The translations under genes and the position numbers were made by a program. A DNA stretch of 64,000 nucleotides, taken from contig NZ_BRLB01000011.1 in NCBI RefSeq assembly GCF_027923465.1, positions 1 to 64,000 of the forward strand. The letters are read 5' to 3'. Within the stretch, counting starts at the first letter, position 1. Every line of letters begins with the position of its first letter. Shown here piece by piece: positions 9,993 through 18,612 of this stretch. Origin of the DNA: Vallitalea longa. Its GTDB lineage: Bacteria; Bacillota; Clostridia; Lachnospirales; Vallitaleaceae. The notes beneath the pieces were generated by a model that was not told the DNA's origin, ran no database searches, and saw only the letters and a program-made list of their open reading frames with translations.

Positions 9993-11216
9993 ATGGCAAA
10001 TAATCTTATTACTAAAGAACAAGCACAATCAATAATTGAAAACAATGACATCAAAACTCCACAAGATATTATGGGTGCTCTAAAAAATATGTTTAAGGAT
10101 GTTATTCAAGAAATGCTTGAAAACGAGATGGACGAAACTCTAGGCTACGAACGTTACGATCATGACCAACCTAAATCCAACTATCGAAATGGTTATTCTC
10201 AAAAGAAAGTTCGTTCTTCTCTAGGTGAAATTGATATTGATGTGCCTAGAGACCGAAATGCTGATTTTGAACCTAAGATTGTTCCCAAAAGAAAAAAAGA
10301 TATTTCAGATATTGAGAAACAAATCATAAGTCTTTATGCTCGTGGTATGTCCACAAGAGATATTCATGAACAGATGAATGAACTGTATGGAATAAATGTT
10401 TCGGCAGATATGGTAAGTAGAATAACGGATAAACTAATACCAACAATTAAAGAATGGCAAGGAAGACCCTTAGAACCTATATATCCCTTTGTTTTTATGG
10501 ATGCAATTCATTTTAAAGTAAGAACTGAAGGACGCGTTATCAATCGAGCAGCTTATGTGATTATTGGTGTTAACCTAGATGGTATGAAGGATGTATTAGG
10601 TATCTGGATAGGTGAAAACGAGAGCTCTAAATTCTGGTTAAACATTCTTAATCAATTATCTTCACGAGGAGTTAAAGATGTCCTTATCTTCTCTGTAGAC
10701 GGGCTTTCTGGCATAAAAGAAGCTATCCAAACAGTTTATCCACAAGCAGAAATACAGCGCTGTATCATACATCAATTAAGAAATTCATTTAAGTTTGTAT
10801 CCTATAAAGATTACAAAGAATTTACAAGAGATTTCAAAGAGGTTTATCGTGCTTCATCAGAAGATTTAGCTTTATTAAAGCTTGATGAATTAGAAGATAA
10901 ATGGGGAGCTAAGTATCCTCATGCGTTAACGAGTTGGCGAAAAAATTGGGATGTATTGTGTCCATTTTTTAAATTCCCAGATGACATCAGGCGCATTATG
11001 TATACAACAAATGTCATTGAAAATCTTAATAGGCAATATCGTAAAGTAACAAAAAGCAAATGTATTTTTCCAACAGATACATCCTTACAAAAAATGCTTT
11101 TTTTAGCTACAGATAAAGCTACCAAAAAATGGACACAAAGGTATCGAGGTTGGGATAAAATACTCAATCAATTAACCATTTTATATAATGAACGTATAAC
11201 ACCTTATATTGGCTAA
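9993..11216 (+). CDS. IS256-family transposase
   Basis: A 407-residue Mutator-type transposase of full length. The DDE residues are visible: Asp170 in FVFMDAIHFK, Asp236 in IFSVDGLSG and Glu343 in TTNVIENLNRQ. The family CxxH motif lies at 257-260 (CIIHQLRNS). The N-terminal part has RNGYSQKKVRSSLGEIDIDV, typical of the DNA-binding region. AGGAAGGAGATTTTATT precedes the ATG. There is no frameshift or stop, so the enzyme should be functional. It acts on the terminal inverted repeats of its own element. Confidence 0.95.
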   Translation: MANNLITKEQAQSIIENNDIKTPQDIMGALKNMFKDVIQEMLENEMDETLGYERYDHDQPKSNYRNGYSQKKVRSSLGEIDIDVPRDRNADFEPKIVPKRKKDISDIEKQIISLYARGMSTRDIHEQMNELYGINVSADMVSRITDKLIPTIKEWQGRPLEPIYPFVFMDAIHFKVRTEGRVINRAAYVIIGVNLDGMKDVLGIWIGENESSKFWLNILNQLSSRGVKDVLIFSVDGLSGIKEAIQTVYPQAEIQRCIIHQLRNSFKFVSYKDYKEFTRDFKEVYRASSEDLALLKLDELEDKWGAKYPHALTSWRKNWDVLCPFFKFPDDIRRIMYTTNVIENLNRQYRKVTKSKCIFPTDTSLQKMLFLATDKATKKWTQRYRGWDKILNQLTILYNERITPYIG

Positions 11217-11533
11217 CTACCGTTCACTTTTACGAAGTAAAGGTAGTATAAATCTCCACCTTTACTTCGTAAATTTTACATGCATTAAGTAAGTGCTGAT
11301 GGGACCCAAAAATGAAACAAAATATATTAATTGCCCATCACATAAAGAGTTTAGCATGTAAAAACGTTCACTAAACAGTGTTAATTCTAGAGATTTTGCA
11401 CCCCAAAAATGATACTATTATAGTATTATCATAATACAGCTAAATTATGGGAATATTATTAATAAATATAAAAATAACCACCCCAGCCGTACATAGCTAG
11501 GATGGATTTTTACACACTTAGTGTGACACTACC
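11217..11533 (+). other. Noncoding, hairpin-rich 3' tail of the IS
   Basis: No frame here looks coding. It holds a 16-bp perfect hairpin (11229-11244 with 11258-11273) just after the transposase stop. Next is a nested pair of stems (TTTTACATGC, 11274-11283, with 11354-11363; TGATGGG, 11297-11303, with 11334-11340), then a hairpin at 11410-11431. CCCAAAAATGA occurs twice (11305 and 11402) and CGTTCACT twice (11221 and 11365). The right inverted repeat closes it at about 11507-11533. The first hairpin may act as a terminator; the rest is unexplained. Confidence 0.6.
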
Positions 11534-11541
11534 TGGAAACA
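11534..11541. repeat. Target-site duplication, right copy
   Basis: TGGAAACA directly follows the right inverted repeat and matches 9906-9913 exactly. Confidence 0.85.
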
Positions 11542-11561
11542 ACAATCCTTACATCCAAAAA

Positions 11562-13043
11562 TTATTTTTCCTGTCCTACTTTGTCACTTCTTTGTCTAAG
11601 ATTCACTACTATAGCCTTCGGTCTACTCATTGCTTCAATACTATACCTGATTCCTTGTGTACCCATACCAGACGATTTAACTCCTAAAAATGGAAAATGA
11701 TCTGGTCCTCTTTCTGTTTTATTATTTATTTGAACAGTACCTACCTCCAATAATCTTGCTATATGAAATGCATCATCTATATCATTGGTAAATATCGAAG
11801 ATTGAAGACCATACACAGATGCATTAGCTATCTCAACCGCTTCATCTATACTTTTTACTCTTATAATAGGAAGTACAGGACCGAATGGTTCTTCCCATGC
11901 AATTCTCATGTCGGTTGTAACGTTATCAAGAACAGTCGGGTATAATAAATTTCCATCTCTTTTATTACCTATCTTCAATGTTGCACCTTTATCTATAGCA
12001 TCATCAATCAATCCTTGTACGAAATCAGCTGCCTTATTATCAATGAGTGGCGTTATAGTCACATCTTCAAAAGGATTTCCTATCTTTAATTTGGATACAT
12101 CATCAACAATAAGGTCAACTAAGCTATCTGCAATACTATCAAGTACCAGTACTCTTTTAAGTGCAGTACACCTTTGTCCTGAGTAGCTGAATGCTCCTTT
12201 AACTATATTCATTGCTGCATGTTCCAGATCAGCATCTTTCAAAACTATTGCAGCATCTTTACCTCCTAATTCTAATATCATGGGTATCATAGTTGTTACC
12301 TGTGATATATGTTTACCTACTTCACTACTACCAGTAAAATTAATTAAATCCACTTCTTTATGTTTTATTATATAATCCCCTATATCTGAACCTTTCCCTG
12401 TTATGGTATTAAGGATACCGTTAGGTAATCCAGCTTCTTGAAATACTTTTGCAAGATGAAGTGCACTTATTGAACCTTGTGTCGGTGGTTTAAAAACTAC
12501 ACTATTACCTGCCATTAATGCAGGTGCTATCTTAGATGCTGATAGATTGACTGGATAATTGAACGGAGATATAGCAAGAACTACTCCAACAGGTTCTCTT
12601 GTTACAAAAGCCAACTTATCTTTGGAAAATCCGTGGAATCCATCACCTTGTAGAGTTTCTCCTTGAATCCTTTTACCTTCATCAGCAGTAAATCTGATAA
12701 AATCCACTGTTCTTATGACTTCAGATCTAGCGCTTTTAATATCTTTGGCTATTTCACTAGCTAATATTTTAGCTATTTCTTCACTATTTGCTTCTAAAAT
12801 TGATGCGGATTTATGAATGATATCCGCTCTTTCACTAACCGGCTTGTCTGCCCATACTTTAAAAGAACTCTGAGCTACCGACAACACTTTGTCAACTTCT
12901 TCTTTGGTCATAGCTTGTATCTTACCGACTTCTTTATTATCTATAGGTGAGTTAATGGTAATAAGATTATTGGAATTAGAATTAATCCACTTACCATTAT
13001 ATAGATTCTTATAAATATTACTCTCTCTTATGTCTTCAAACAT
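11562..13043 (-). CDS. gapN: NADP-dependent non-phosphorylating glyceraldehyde-3-phosphate dehydrogenase
   Basis: A 493-residue aldehyde dehydrogenase that follows streptococcal GapN along its whole length. The catalytic Cys292 lies in SGQRCTA, Glu258 in ILELGGKD and Asn162 in ISPFNYPVNL, each offset by 8 from the S. mutans enzyme. FKPPTQGSISAL, WEEPFGPVLPIIRV and INNKTERGPDHFPF are GapN-type blocks rather than generic aldehyde dehydrogenase. It oxidises glyceraldehyde-3-phosphate to 3-phosphoglycerate and makes NADPH without ATP. The protein has short extra segments at both ends. The IS inserted 20 bp past its stop, so its original 3' end has been displaced. Confidence 0.92.
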   Translation of the reverse strand: MFEDIRESNIYKNLYNGKWINSNSNNLITINSPIDNKEVGKIQAMTKEEVDKVLSVAQSSFKVWADKPVSERADIIHKSASILEANSEEIAKILASEIAKDIKSARSEVIRTVDFIRFTADEGKRIQGETLQGDGFHGFSKDKLAFVTREPVGVVLAISPFNYPVNLSASKIAPALMAGNSVVFKPPTQGSISALHLAKVFQEAGLPNGILNTITGKGSDIGDYIIKHKEVDLINFTGSSEVGKHISQVTTMIPMILELGGKDAAIVLKDADLEHAAMNIVKGAFSYSGQRCTALKRVLVLDSIADSLVDLIVDDVSKLKIGNPFEDVTITPLIDNKAADFVQGLIDDAIDKGATLKIGNKRDGNLLYPTVLDNVTTDMRIAWEEPFGPVLPIIRVKSIDEAVEIANASVYGLQSSIFTNDIDDAFHIARLLEVGTVQINNKTERGPDHFPFLGVKSSGMGTQGIRYSIEAMSRPKAIVVNLRQRSDKVGQEK

Positions 13044-13213
13044 TTTGCCACCTCTTATATAATAAGTATTTGCTTGGTAATATTATTTTCTATTATTATA
13101 AGTAATATGCATATAAATATAATTATTGAAAATGTACATAATAGGTATCTTTCTTCATTTCTTAATCGTATGTATGGTATTCTTTTGGAAACATAATGTT
13201 GTTTTTAATATAC

Positions 13214-13249
13214 AAAAAAAGACCTATCCAATTTTAATGAATAAGTCTT
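13214..13249 (-). terminator. Terminator of kduD
   Basis: On the minus strand AAGACTTAT (13241-13249) pairs with ATAGGTCTT (13219-13227; one G-T pair) and is followed by seven T (13214-13220). This separates kduD from gapN transcription. Confidence 0.75.
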
Positions 13250-13303
13250 AGAATATGTATATTATTTATATTGTGTTTATATCATATATGTTTTTTATAC
13301 TAT

Positions 13304-14062
13304 TTATCTTGCTAACCATCCACCATCAACAGCTATAGTATAACCATTAACATAACTTCCTGCTTCTGAAGCTAAAAATACTACTGGACCAGCTAGGTCT
13401 GAAGGTAATCCCCATCTACTTGCAGGTATTCTATCAAGTATTTCTTTACTCCTCTTAGCATCTGCTCTTAATGCAGCTGTGTTATTTGTATCCATGTATC
13501 CTGGTGCTATTGCGTTAACATTGATATTTTCTTTTGCCCACTCATTAGCCAATAATCTAGTGATACCCATTACTCCACTCTTACTAGCTGTATATGAAGG
13601 AACTCTAATACCACCTTGGAATGAAAGCATTGATGCGATATTAATAATTTTTCCACCTGATTTTTGTTTCATGAATTGTTTTGCTACTGCTTGGCTGAAA
13701 AAGAATACTGTTTTTACGTTAATATTCATAACGTCATCCCAATCTTTTTCTGTAAAATTAATAGAATCTTCTCTACGAATAATACCGGCATTATTAATAA
13801 GGATATCTACTCTACCAAATTTTTCTACAGTCTTATCTATAATACCCTGTATAGGTTCAGTTGTAAGTAAATTAGCTTTTATAGAAAGAAATTTTCTTCC
13901 TATTGCTTCCACTTTTTCTTTAGTTTCTGGTGCATCTACATAATCGACACCTACAACATCTGCTCCAGCTTCTGCAAGTCCTAATGTCATTCCTTGACCA
14001 AGACCAGTACTACAACCTGTTACAATAGCCACTTTTCCTTCTAATGAAAATTTATTTTCCAT
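13304..14062 (-). CDS. kduD: 2-dehydro-3-deoxy-D-gluconate 5-dehydrogenase
   Basis: A 252-residue short-chain dehydrogenase nearly collinear with E. coli KduD. The NAD site is TGCSTGLGQG (15-24), NNAG lies at 90-93, and the catalytic Ser144, Tyr157 and Lys161 sit in SMLSFQGGIRVPSYTASKSG. The ending YVNGYTIAVDGGWLAR is the KduD signature. It interconverts 2,5-diketo-3-deoxygluconate and 2-keto-3-deoxygluconate in pectin and uronate breakdown. It is monocistronic with its own promoter, flanked by two palindromes, and a terminator. The IclR gene upstream on the same strand is its probable repressor. kduI and the kdg kinase and aldolase genes are not in the window. Confidence 0.93.
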   Translation of the reverse strand: MENKFSLEGKVAIVTGCSTGLGQGMTLGLAEAGADVVGVDYVDAPETKEKVEAIGRKFLSIKANLLTTEPIQGIIDKTVEKFGRVDILINNAGIIRREDSINFTEKDWDDVMNINVKTVFFFSQAVAKQFMKQKSGGKIINIASMLSFQGGIRVPSYTASKSGVMGITRLLANEWAKENINVNAIAPGYMDTNNTAALRADAKRSKEILDRIPASRWGLPSDLAGPVVFLASEAGSYVNGYTIAVDGGWLAR

Positions 14063-14165
14063 TTCTTTCCCTCCAAAATTTTAGATTTTATTTGATTTTT
14101 AATAAATACTAATTAGTTTTAATATAGTTCATATTTAACTATTATTCTAACAAACAATAACATAA

Positions 14166-14181
14166 GTTTCACTATATGAAC
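14166..14181 (-). promoter_or_regulatory. Palindromic operator 2 of kduD (IclR/KdgR-like)
   Basis: GTTTCACTATATGAAC is an imperfect palindrome just downstream of the predicted kduD start of transcription (about +22). It matches 15 of 16 positions with the upstream copy at 14257-14273. The GTTTCA-n5-TGAAAC pattern resembles known KdgR boxes. Confidence 0.65.
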
Positions 14182-14202
14182 TTCTATTTCATTATATATA
14201 AT

Positions 14203-14231
14203 ATATTATCATCGCTTATAAAATTTGTCAA
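14203..14231 (-). promoter_or_regulatory. kduD promoter
   Basis: On the minus strand the -35 TTGACA (14226-14231) and -10 TAATAT (14203-14208) are 17 bp apart. It lies between two copies of the same palindrome. The leader to the ATG is about 135 nt. Confidence 0.7.
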
Positions 14232-14256
14232 TATATATTTCATTTAATACTACCAA

Positions 14257-14273
14257 GTTTCACTATATGAAAC
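14257..14273 (-). promoter_or_regulatory. Palindromic operator 1 of kduD (IclR/KdgR-like)
   Basis: GTTTCACTATATGAAAC is a perfect palindrome with a 5-bp centre, upstream of the -35 (about -69). Together with 14166-14181 it brackets the promoter, about 91 bp between centres, a layout suited to repression by looping. Confidence 0.7.
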
Positions 14274-14366
14274 ATTATTCATTTAGTAATTTCTTTAAAA
14301 TGCTATATTCAAAGGGCTTCACCGCATTTTTTTAGGAATTTGTCAAGAGTTTTTTTAATATTACAT

Positions 14367-14408
14367 AAAAAAAAGAGCTCAGTGTGTTAATACACACAAA
14401 AACTCTTT
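14367..14408 (-). terminator. Terminator of the IclR-family gene
   Basis: On the minus strand GTGTGT and ACACAC pair around a short loop, extended by AGAG/CTCT, and are followed by eight T (14367-14374). It lies 60 bp past the IclR stop and upstream of the kduD promoter. Confidence 0.7.
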
Positions 14409-14466
14409 GTTTGATCTTAACTTAATGACATTGAGCATACGCTTCTTTTTTTCAACTATATAACTG

Positions 14467-15246
14467 TCATTTTATATTTGATTTTGACCTATACCCCATA
14501 CGTTTAGATATTTTCTCAGCAGTATGCTTTACTTTAATAATTATATCAGCTTCATGATTTTCTATAAATTCTTTATTGGTTCCAGCTGTACTTACTGCTG
14601 CTATTATCTCACCTCTATAGTCATATATCGGAGATGCTATACAATATATTCCTGCTTCATGTTCTTGATTATCAATAGCATATCCATCAATTCTAGCTTG
14701 TTGTATTTCTTTTAAAACACTGTCAGAATTTGTTAATGTAGTAGGTGTGAATTCAGTAAACTCAAGACCTTGTAACAAGTTTAATATCTTTTCATCACTC
14801 CATTGTAATAGTAAAGCTTTTCCTACGGAACAACAATATACAGGCAATCTTTTACCTATTTGGGAATACACTCTTATAGAATGAATTGGTTCTATTTTTT
14901 CTATAAAAACAGCATCTCCATCTAAATAAGTTGCTAATTGAACTGGTTGATTAAGCTTGTATGCTATTTCTCTAAGGTATGGAAGAGCCTCTGTTTTTAG
15001 TTCGATATTATTTAATCTTATGCTACTAAGCTCAACCATTTTCAATCCAATTATGTATCTATTGGTTTGATTATTTTTTTCAACAAATCCTTTATTTAAT
15101 AGTGTTACGAGCAATCTATGAATAGTACTTTTGTTAAGCTCTATTTTATCTTCTATTTCTTTTGCTGTTAGTCCATTTACCTCCTGAGATAATATCTCTA
15201 GTATAGTTAAGGCTCTATCAACAGTTTGTAATATACCTTTTTGCAT
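14467..15246 (-). CDS. IclR-family transcriptional regulator (KdgR-like)
   Basis: A 259-residue protein. An N-terminal winged helix (about 8-60, ILEILSQEVNGLTAKEIEDK then NKSTIHRLLVTLLNKGFVEK) is joined to the IclR effector domain (about 75-250). The latter has LPVYCCSVGKALL, YAIDNQEHEAGIYCIASPI and IAAVSTAG blocks. Relatives such as KdgR sense 2-keto-3-deoxygluconate and repress uronate genes. The next gene on the strand is kduD, whose promoter carries twin palindromes, so I infer that it controls kduD. Its own promoter is TTTACA-17-TATAAT on the minus strand (about 15285-15313). GTAGGAGGATATATATG gives a clear start. Confidence 0.88.
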   Translation of the reverse strand: MQKGILQTVDRALTILEILSQEVNGLTAKEIEDKIELNKSTIHRLLVTLLNKGFVEKNNQTNRYIIGLKMVELSSIRLNNIELKTEALPYLREIAYKLNQPVQLATYLDGDAVFIEKIEPIHSIRVYSQIGKRLPVYCCSVGKALLLQWSDEKILNLLQGLEFTEFTPTTLTNSDSVLKEIQQARIDGYAIDNQEHEAGIYCIASPIYDYRGEIIAAVSTAGTNKEFIENHEADIIIKVKHTAEKISKRMGYRSKSNIK

Positions 15247-15437
15247 ATATATCCTCCTACATTAACTGATATAGTTATGTTTCCTTGTATTATAGCAAAT
15301 ATAGGTATGCGTGTAAATAGGAGTAAGTATTACTTGATATGCAAAAGATTCATTTACATTATTCTAAGATTCTATAAGGCAAATAATTAACTTATTATGT
15401 TAGTGGATATTATTATAACTAATAGTAATACAAATTT

Positions 15438-15480
15438 GTTTAACGTTAAACTTGCTTTTTACTATTTTTATTTTTATAAT
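15438..15480 (+). promoter_or_regulatory. Promoter of the amylase-like gene with an adjoining 14-bp palindrome
   Basis: GTTTAACGTTAAAC (15438-15451) is a perfect palindrome with a central CG, as in LacI/GalR-family operators. It abuts the -35 TTGCTT (15452-15457), which is 17 bp from the -10 TATAAT (15475-15480). It is not a CcpA cre site, because the outer TG/CA pairs are missing. No LacI-type gene is in the window. Confidence 0.6.
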
Positions 15481-15510
15481 AATATTATATATATAAGGGG
15501 GTAACATATT

Positions 15511-16848
15511 ATGAAGATACACCAAACACTATTATTATTTATTCTTTGTATAGTAATCTTATTAACCAGTTGTGGAAATTCTTCAGTTAATAAAAATTGG
15601 TTTGATGATGCAGTAATATACGAAGTCAACTTAAGACAATATACCAAAGAAGGCACGATATCAGCTTTTAAGAACCACTTGCCTCGTCTACAAGAATTGG
15701 GAGTAAAAGTTCTATGGTTTATGCCCATATACCCTATCTCTAAAGTTAAACGTAACGGCTCCTTAGGTTCATACTATTCCGTACAAGATTATAAAGCAGT
15801 AAATCCAGAATTTGGTACTTTTGAAGAATTCAAAAACCTAGTACAAGAATGTCATGAATTGGGATTCAAAGTTATTTTGGATTGGGTACCAAATCACACT
15901 GGATGGGATAATGAGTGGGTTTATGATCATCCTGAATGGTATACACAAATGGATGGTAAAATCATTCAACCTGCTGGAACCAATTGGACAGATGTTGCTG
16001 ATTTAAACTATAATAATCTGGAAATGCAGAAAGCAATGATTGATGCTCTTAGTTATTGGATTACGGAAGCTGATATTGATGGCTATCGTTGCGATGTGGC
16101 TGGAAAAGTTCCTGTAGATTTCTGGAACAAAGCAATTACGGAATTGAATTGCATTAAACCCGTTTTCATGCTAGCTGAAGATGGCGACAATATGAGTCTT
16201 CTATCCAACGGTTTTACAGCTAATTATGGATGGCCATTATTAGGAGCTATAAATAAATCATCCGATGGAAATGGACGTGCATTAACTATTAAACGAGAAC
16301 TCCTAAGAGTTCCAGTAATTTATCCAGATGGTACATTACCTATGAATTTTTTAACTAATCATGATGAAAATTCTTGGAATGGTACCACAACAGAACGTTT
16401 AGGTAGTAGTGTAGATGCTATGAATGTACTTATCTTCACTTCACCAGGACTTCCTCTTATCTATTCAGGTCAAGAGGCCTCACTCAATAAACGATTAGAA
16501 TTTTTTGATAAAGATGAAATTGATTGGTCTGATTTGTCAAAACAAGACTTCTACAAGAATCTTATACAACTTAAAAAAGAAAATCCAGCACTTTGGAATA
16601 ATAATATCCAAGGTAAACTGACTTTTATAAATACTTCAAACAAACAATTATTGATTTTCATAAGAAAAAAAGACGACAATACTGTTATAACAACTATTAA
16701 TCTTTCCAATAAAACTATAAATGCTACCTGTGAATTCGGTGAATACGCTGGAGAATATAATGATTATTTTAATGACGAGAAAATATCCTTATCAGCAGAA
16801 TATAATATTGACATGACACCTTTTTCCTACTTCGTTTTTGTAAAATAA
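15511..16848 (+). CDS. Alpha-amylase family (GH13) lipoprotein
   Basis: A 445-residue protein with a lipoprotein signal (lipobox LLTSC, Cys21), so it is attached to the outer face of the membrane. The GH13 barrel begins with VIYEVNLRQYTKEGTI and carries the conserved regions DWVPNHT (124-130), GYRCDVAG with nucleophile Asp195, MLAEDGD with acid/base Glu223, and TNHDEN with Asp285. A short C-terminal beta domain ends the protein. It likely cleaves alpha-glucan oligosaccharides at the cell surface; the exact bond specificity is not evident. AAGGGGGTAAC precedes the ATG. It has its own promoter and terminator, so it is a single-gene unit. Confidence 0.9.
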   Translation: MKIHQTLLLFILCIVILLTSCGNSSVNKNWFDDAVIYEVNLRQYTKEGTISAFKNHLPRLQELGVKVLWFMPIYPISKVKRNGSLGSYYSVQDYKAVNPEFGTFEEFKNLVQECHELGFKVILDWVPNHTGWDNEWVYDHPEWYTQMDGKIIQPAGTNWTDVADLNYNNLEMQKAMIDALSYWITEADIDGYRCDVAGKVPVDFWNKAITELNCIKPVFMLAEDGDNMSLLSNGFTANYGWPLLGAINKSSDGNGRALTIKRELLRVPVIYPDGTLPMNFLTNHDENSWNGTTTERLGSSVDAMNVLIFTSPGLPLIYSGQEASLNKRLEFFDKDEIDWSDLSKQDFYKNLIQLKKENPALWNNNIQGKLTFINTSNKQLLIFIRKKDDNTVITTINLSNKTINATCEFGEYAGEYNDYFNDEKISLSAEYNIDMTPFSYFVFVK

Positions 16849-16866
16849 TATAAAATTATAAATAAC

Positions 16867-16913
16867 ATAACAGCTGACGTATACATACAATAATCTTATG
16901 CATCAGCTGTTAT
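16867..16913. terminator. Bidirectional terminator between amylase and peptidase genes
   Basis: An 11-bp perfect stem (ATAACAGCTGA, 16867-16877, with 16903-16913) lies between convergent genes. The downstream plus-strand side is T-rich (TTCCATCTTTGTTGTTC). Confidence 0.7.
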
Positions 16914-16963
16914 TTCCATCTTTGTTGTTCTGAAAAAATATCATGAATGAATAAATTTACCTA

Positions 16964-18127
16964 TTATTTATTTAGTTCGCCTAATAACCAGTTTGACATT
17001 TTTTCTGATTCAAATTCACGTATTTTGTTTAGCCATTTATCCGTAGTATGGTCTTTAATAGTTAATAGCATCTTCAATATATCAATTAATTTATCATAAC
17101 CATACTTATTTCGAAATTCCATTAATATTTTTGCACCTTTGAACCTAGAATAGTACACATATTTATTGGATCTCTCCAAATCTTTTATTGGTGGACATTC
17201 ATCTATTTCTTTTTTATATTTATTGATAATATTCTTATATGAAAAGTCAGTTATTTCATGTTCCATATATAACCATGAACTTAATTCTGCGATGCTTTCA
17301 TTTAACCAATCTTCCCATGTAGTTGTTTCTGCACTATTCCACCATTTATGCCCTAATTCATGTGCTAGGAAGTGCATCAATTCTTCATCTGTTTTCTGTT
17401 CGATGGGTAGTACTATCAAGTTATTTCTGAAATACCCACCACCATCTACTCTATTCATGACAGCTATAGTCAAGTCAAAAATATCATTATTATTACCGAA
17501 TATTTTTTTATAGAATAGATATATATCTTTTATCTTAGATTCTATTATACTGGCTATCTCTTTTCCTACTTCACTATTAGAATATATTGATATATCCACG
17601 TAATTATCTTTTACGCTGTTTACATGATAATCTTTATATGCTATCAGATATGCATCATTCTGAGACTTGTAATTCAATAACCATTGATTATTAATTTTTT
17701 CACCTTGTATTACATCAAACTCTTCCAAGCCATTAATTTTTATATTAAAATCAGCATAAGGTAGATCAGTCCGTAAAGGATACCATGGTGAATATAGATT
17801 TAATTCTATAGCATTCGATTTTATAGAATTTACCTTTGATAGTTCTATCTCTTCAAAGTAACATTTATAAGTTATGGTTAAATCATTAATTCCACTATTA
17901 TAGATTGTTAATTTTTTACCTTCTGGTATAAATTGGAATTGATTGAAATCTGATATATCATAATCTAAGTAATTACCATTTGCCTTTATATCATCAATAT
18001 TTATGTTTTTATGAATTATAAATTCCAGTTTTTCGTTACTGACTTGTTTATTATTCAATTTTAAATTACATATACAGCTATATTTTCTATTCATTACATC
18101 AAAGTTTACTTCAATATTATAATCCAA
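16964..18127 (-). CDS. M1-like zinc metallopeptidase
   Basis: A 387-residue protein with the gluzincin motif HELGHKWW (His256, Glu257, His260) and a third zinc ligand Glu277 in LNESIAE, spaced as in M1 aminopeptidases. The N-terminal 170 residues are beta-rich, as in the M1 N-domain. The GAMEN substrate motif is replaced by GGGYFRN (229-235), and the large C-terminal helical domain of full M1 enzymes is absent. It is therefore a short, divergent member and its specificity is unknown. No signal peptide is seen, so it is likely cytosolic. It heads the long minus-strand group at its 3' end. Confidence 0.8.
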   Translation of the reverse strand: MDYNIEVNFDVMNRKYSCICNLKLNNKQVSNEKLEFIIHKNINIDDIKANGNYLDYDISDFNQFQFIPEGKKLTIYNSGINDLTITYKCYFEEIELSKVNSIKSNAIELNLYSPWYPLRTDLPYADFNIKINGLEEFDVIQGEKINNQWLLNYKSQNDAYLIAYKDYHVNSVKDNYVDISIYSNSEVGKEIASIIESKIKDIYLFYKKIFGNNNDIFDLTIAVMNRVDGGGYFRNNLIVLPIEQKTDEELMHFLAHELGHKWWNSAETTTWEDWLNESIAELSSWLYMEHEITDFSYKNIINKYKKEIDECPPIKDLERSNKYVYYSRFKGAKILMEFRNKYGYDKLIDILKMLLTIKDHTTDKWLNKIREFESEKMSNWLLGELNK

Positions 18128-18214
18128 AGTTTTTCTCCTTTTTGCGTATCAACTGGTTTGTCTAAAAAAATTCATTGCTGTATTATTTATACTGCTTAAA
18201 TGTATAATCTTTTT

Positions 18215-18568
18215 TTAATAATTTCTTTCAAAATCATAGAACTTATTTCCTTGAAATGTAAGATTTCCTTTGTCTCCTTCAACTAACATTCCATACTTAT
18301 AACTATCTACTTTCATTTCTAAGCGATCACCTTTATCAAATTGAAAAGTAGCATAATAATGGGTGAAACCTCTGTTATTGTCTCCTGTTCTTCTTGTCAT
18401 ATGTGTTCTTTTAGCTACTACTGTAGCATTAACAGTCAATTTCGGCTGAGACCTATTATAACTAGCTTCCTTCAATGACTTGACAACAGTAATAATTATG
18501 ATTACAAATACAATAATAAAGAAAATTGGAAAGATCGTATTAAAAAAACTAAAACCACCAAATCCCAT
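18215..18568 (-). CDS. DUF2500-family membrane protein
   Basis: A 117-residue protein with one N-terminal membrane segment (about 9-31) and a soluble domain with the pattern VVAKRTHMTRR...YYATFQFDKGDRLEMKV...GMLVEGDKGNLTFQG of DUF2500 (E. coli YhhM family). The function of the family is unknown. GAAAGGAAGATTTAG precedes the ATG. It sits 44 bp downstream of the zinc-ribbon gene and may be cotranscribed with it. Confidence 0.8.
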   Translation of the reverse strand: MGFGGFSFFNTIFPIFFIIVFVIIIITVVKSLKEASYNRSQPKLTVNATVVAKRTHMTRRTGDNNRGFTHYYATFQFDKGDRLEMKVDSYKYGMLVEGDKGNLTFQGNKFYDFERNY

Positions 18569-18612
18569 CTAAATCTTCCTTTCATAAAAAATTATTTATA
18601 GTATCATTAACT

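Larger units (their letters stand above)
9914..11533 (+). mobile_element. Complete IS256-family insertion sequence, 1620 bp
   Basis: Imperfect terminal inverted repeats (left GAGAATGTCCTAGAAAGTGT continuing GTAAAA; right, on the other strand, GGTAGTGTCACACTAAGTGT continuing GTAAAA) share the inner AAGTGTGTAAAA exactly. An 8-bp direct repeat flanks both ends. One intact transposase occupies 9993-11216. The element is longer than a typical IS256 member (about 1.3-1.5 kb) because 317 bp of noncoding, hairpin-rich DNA follow the transposase. Intact ends, gene and duplication suggest recent insertion. It landed between the convergent helicase and gapN genes, 28 bp past the gapN stop codon. Confidence 0.9.

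Noticed and set aside
15438-15451. CcpA cre site
   Set aside because: The centre fits, but the outer positions are GT/AC rather than TG/CA, so it is better described as a general LacI-type palindrome.
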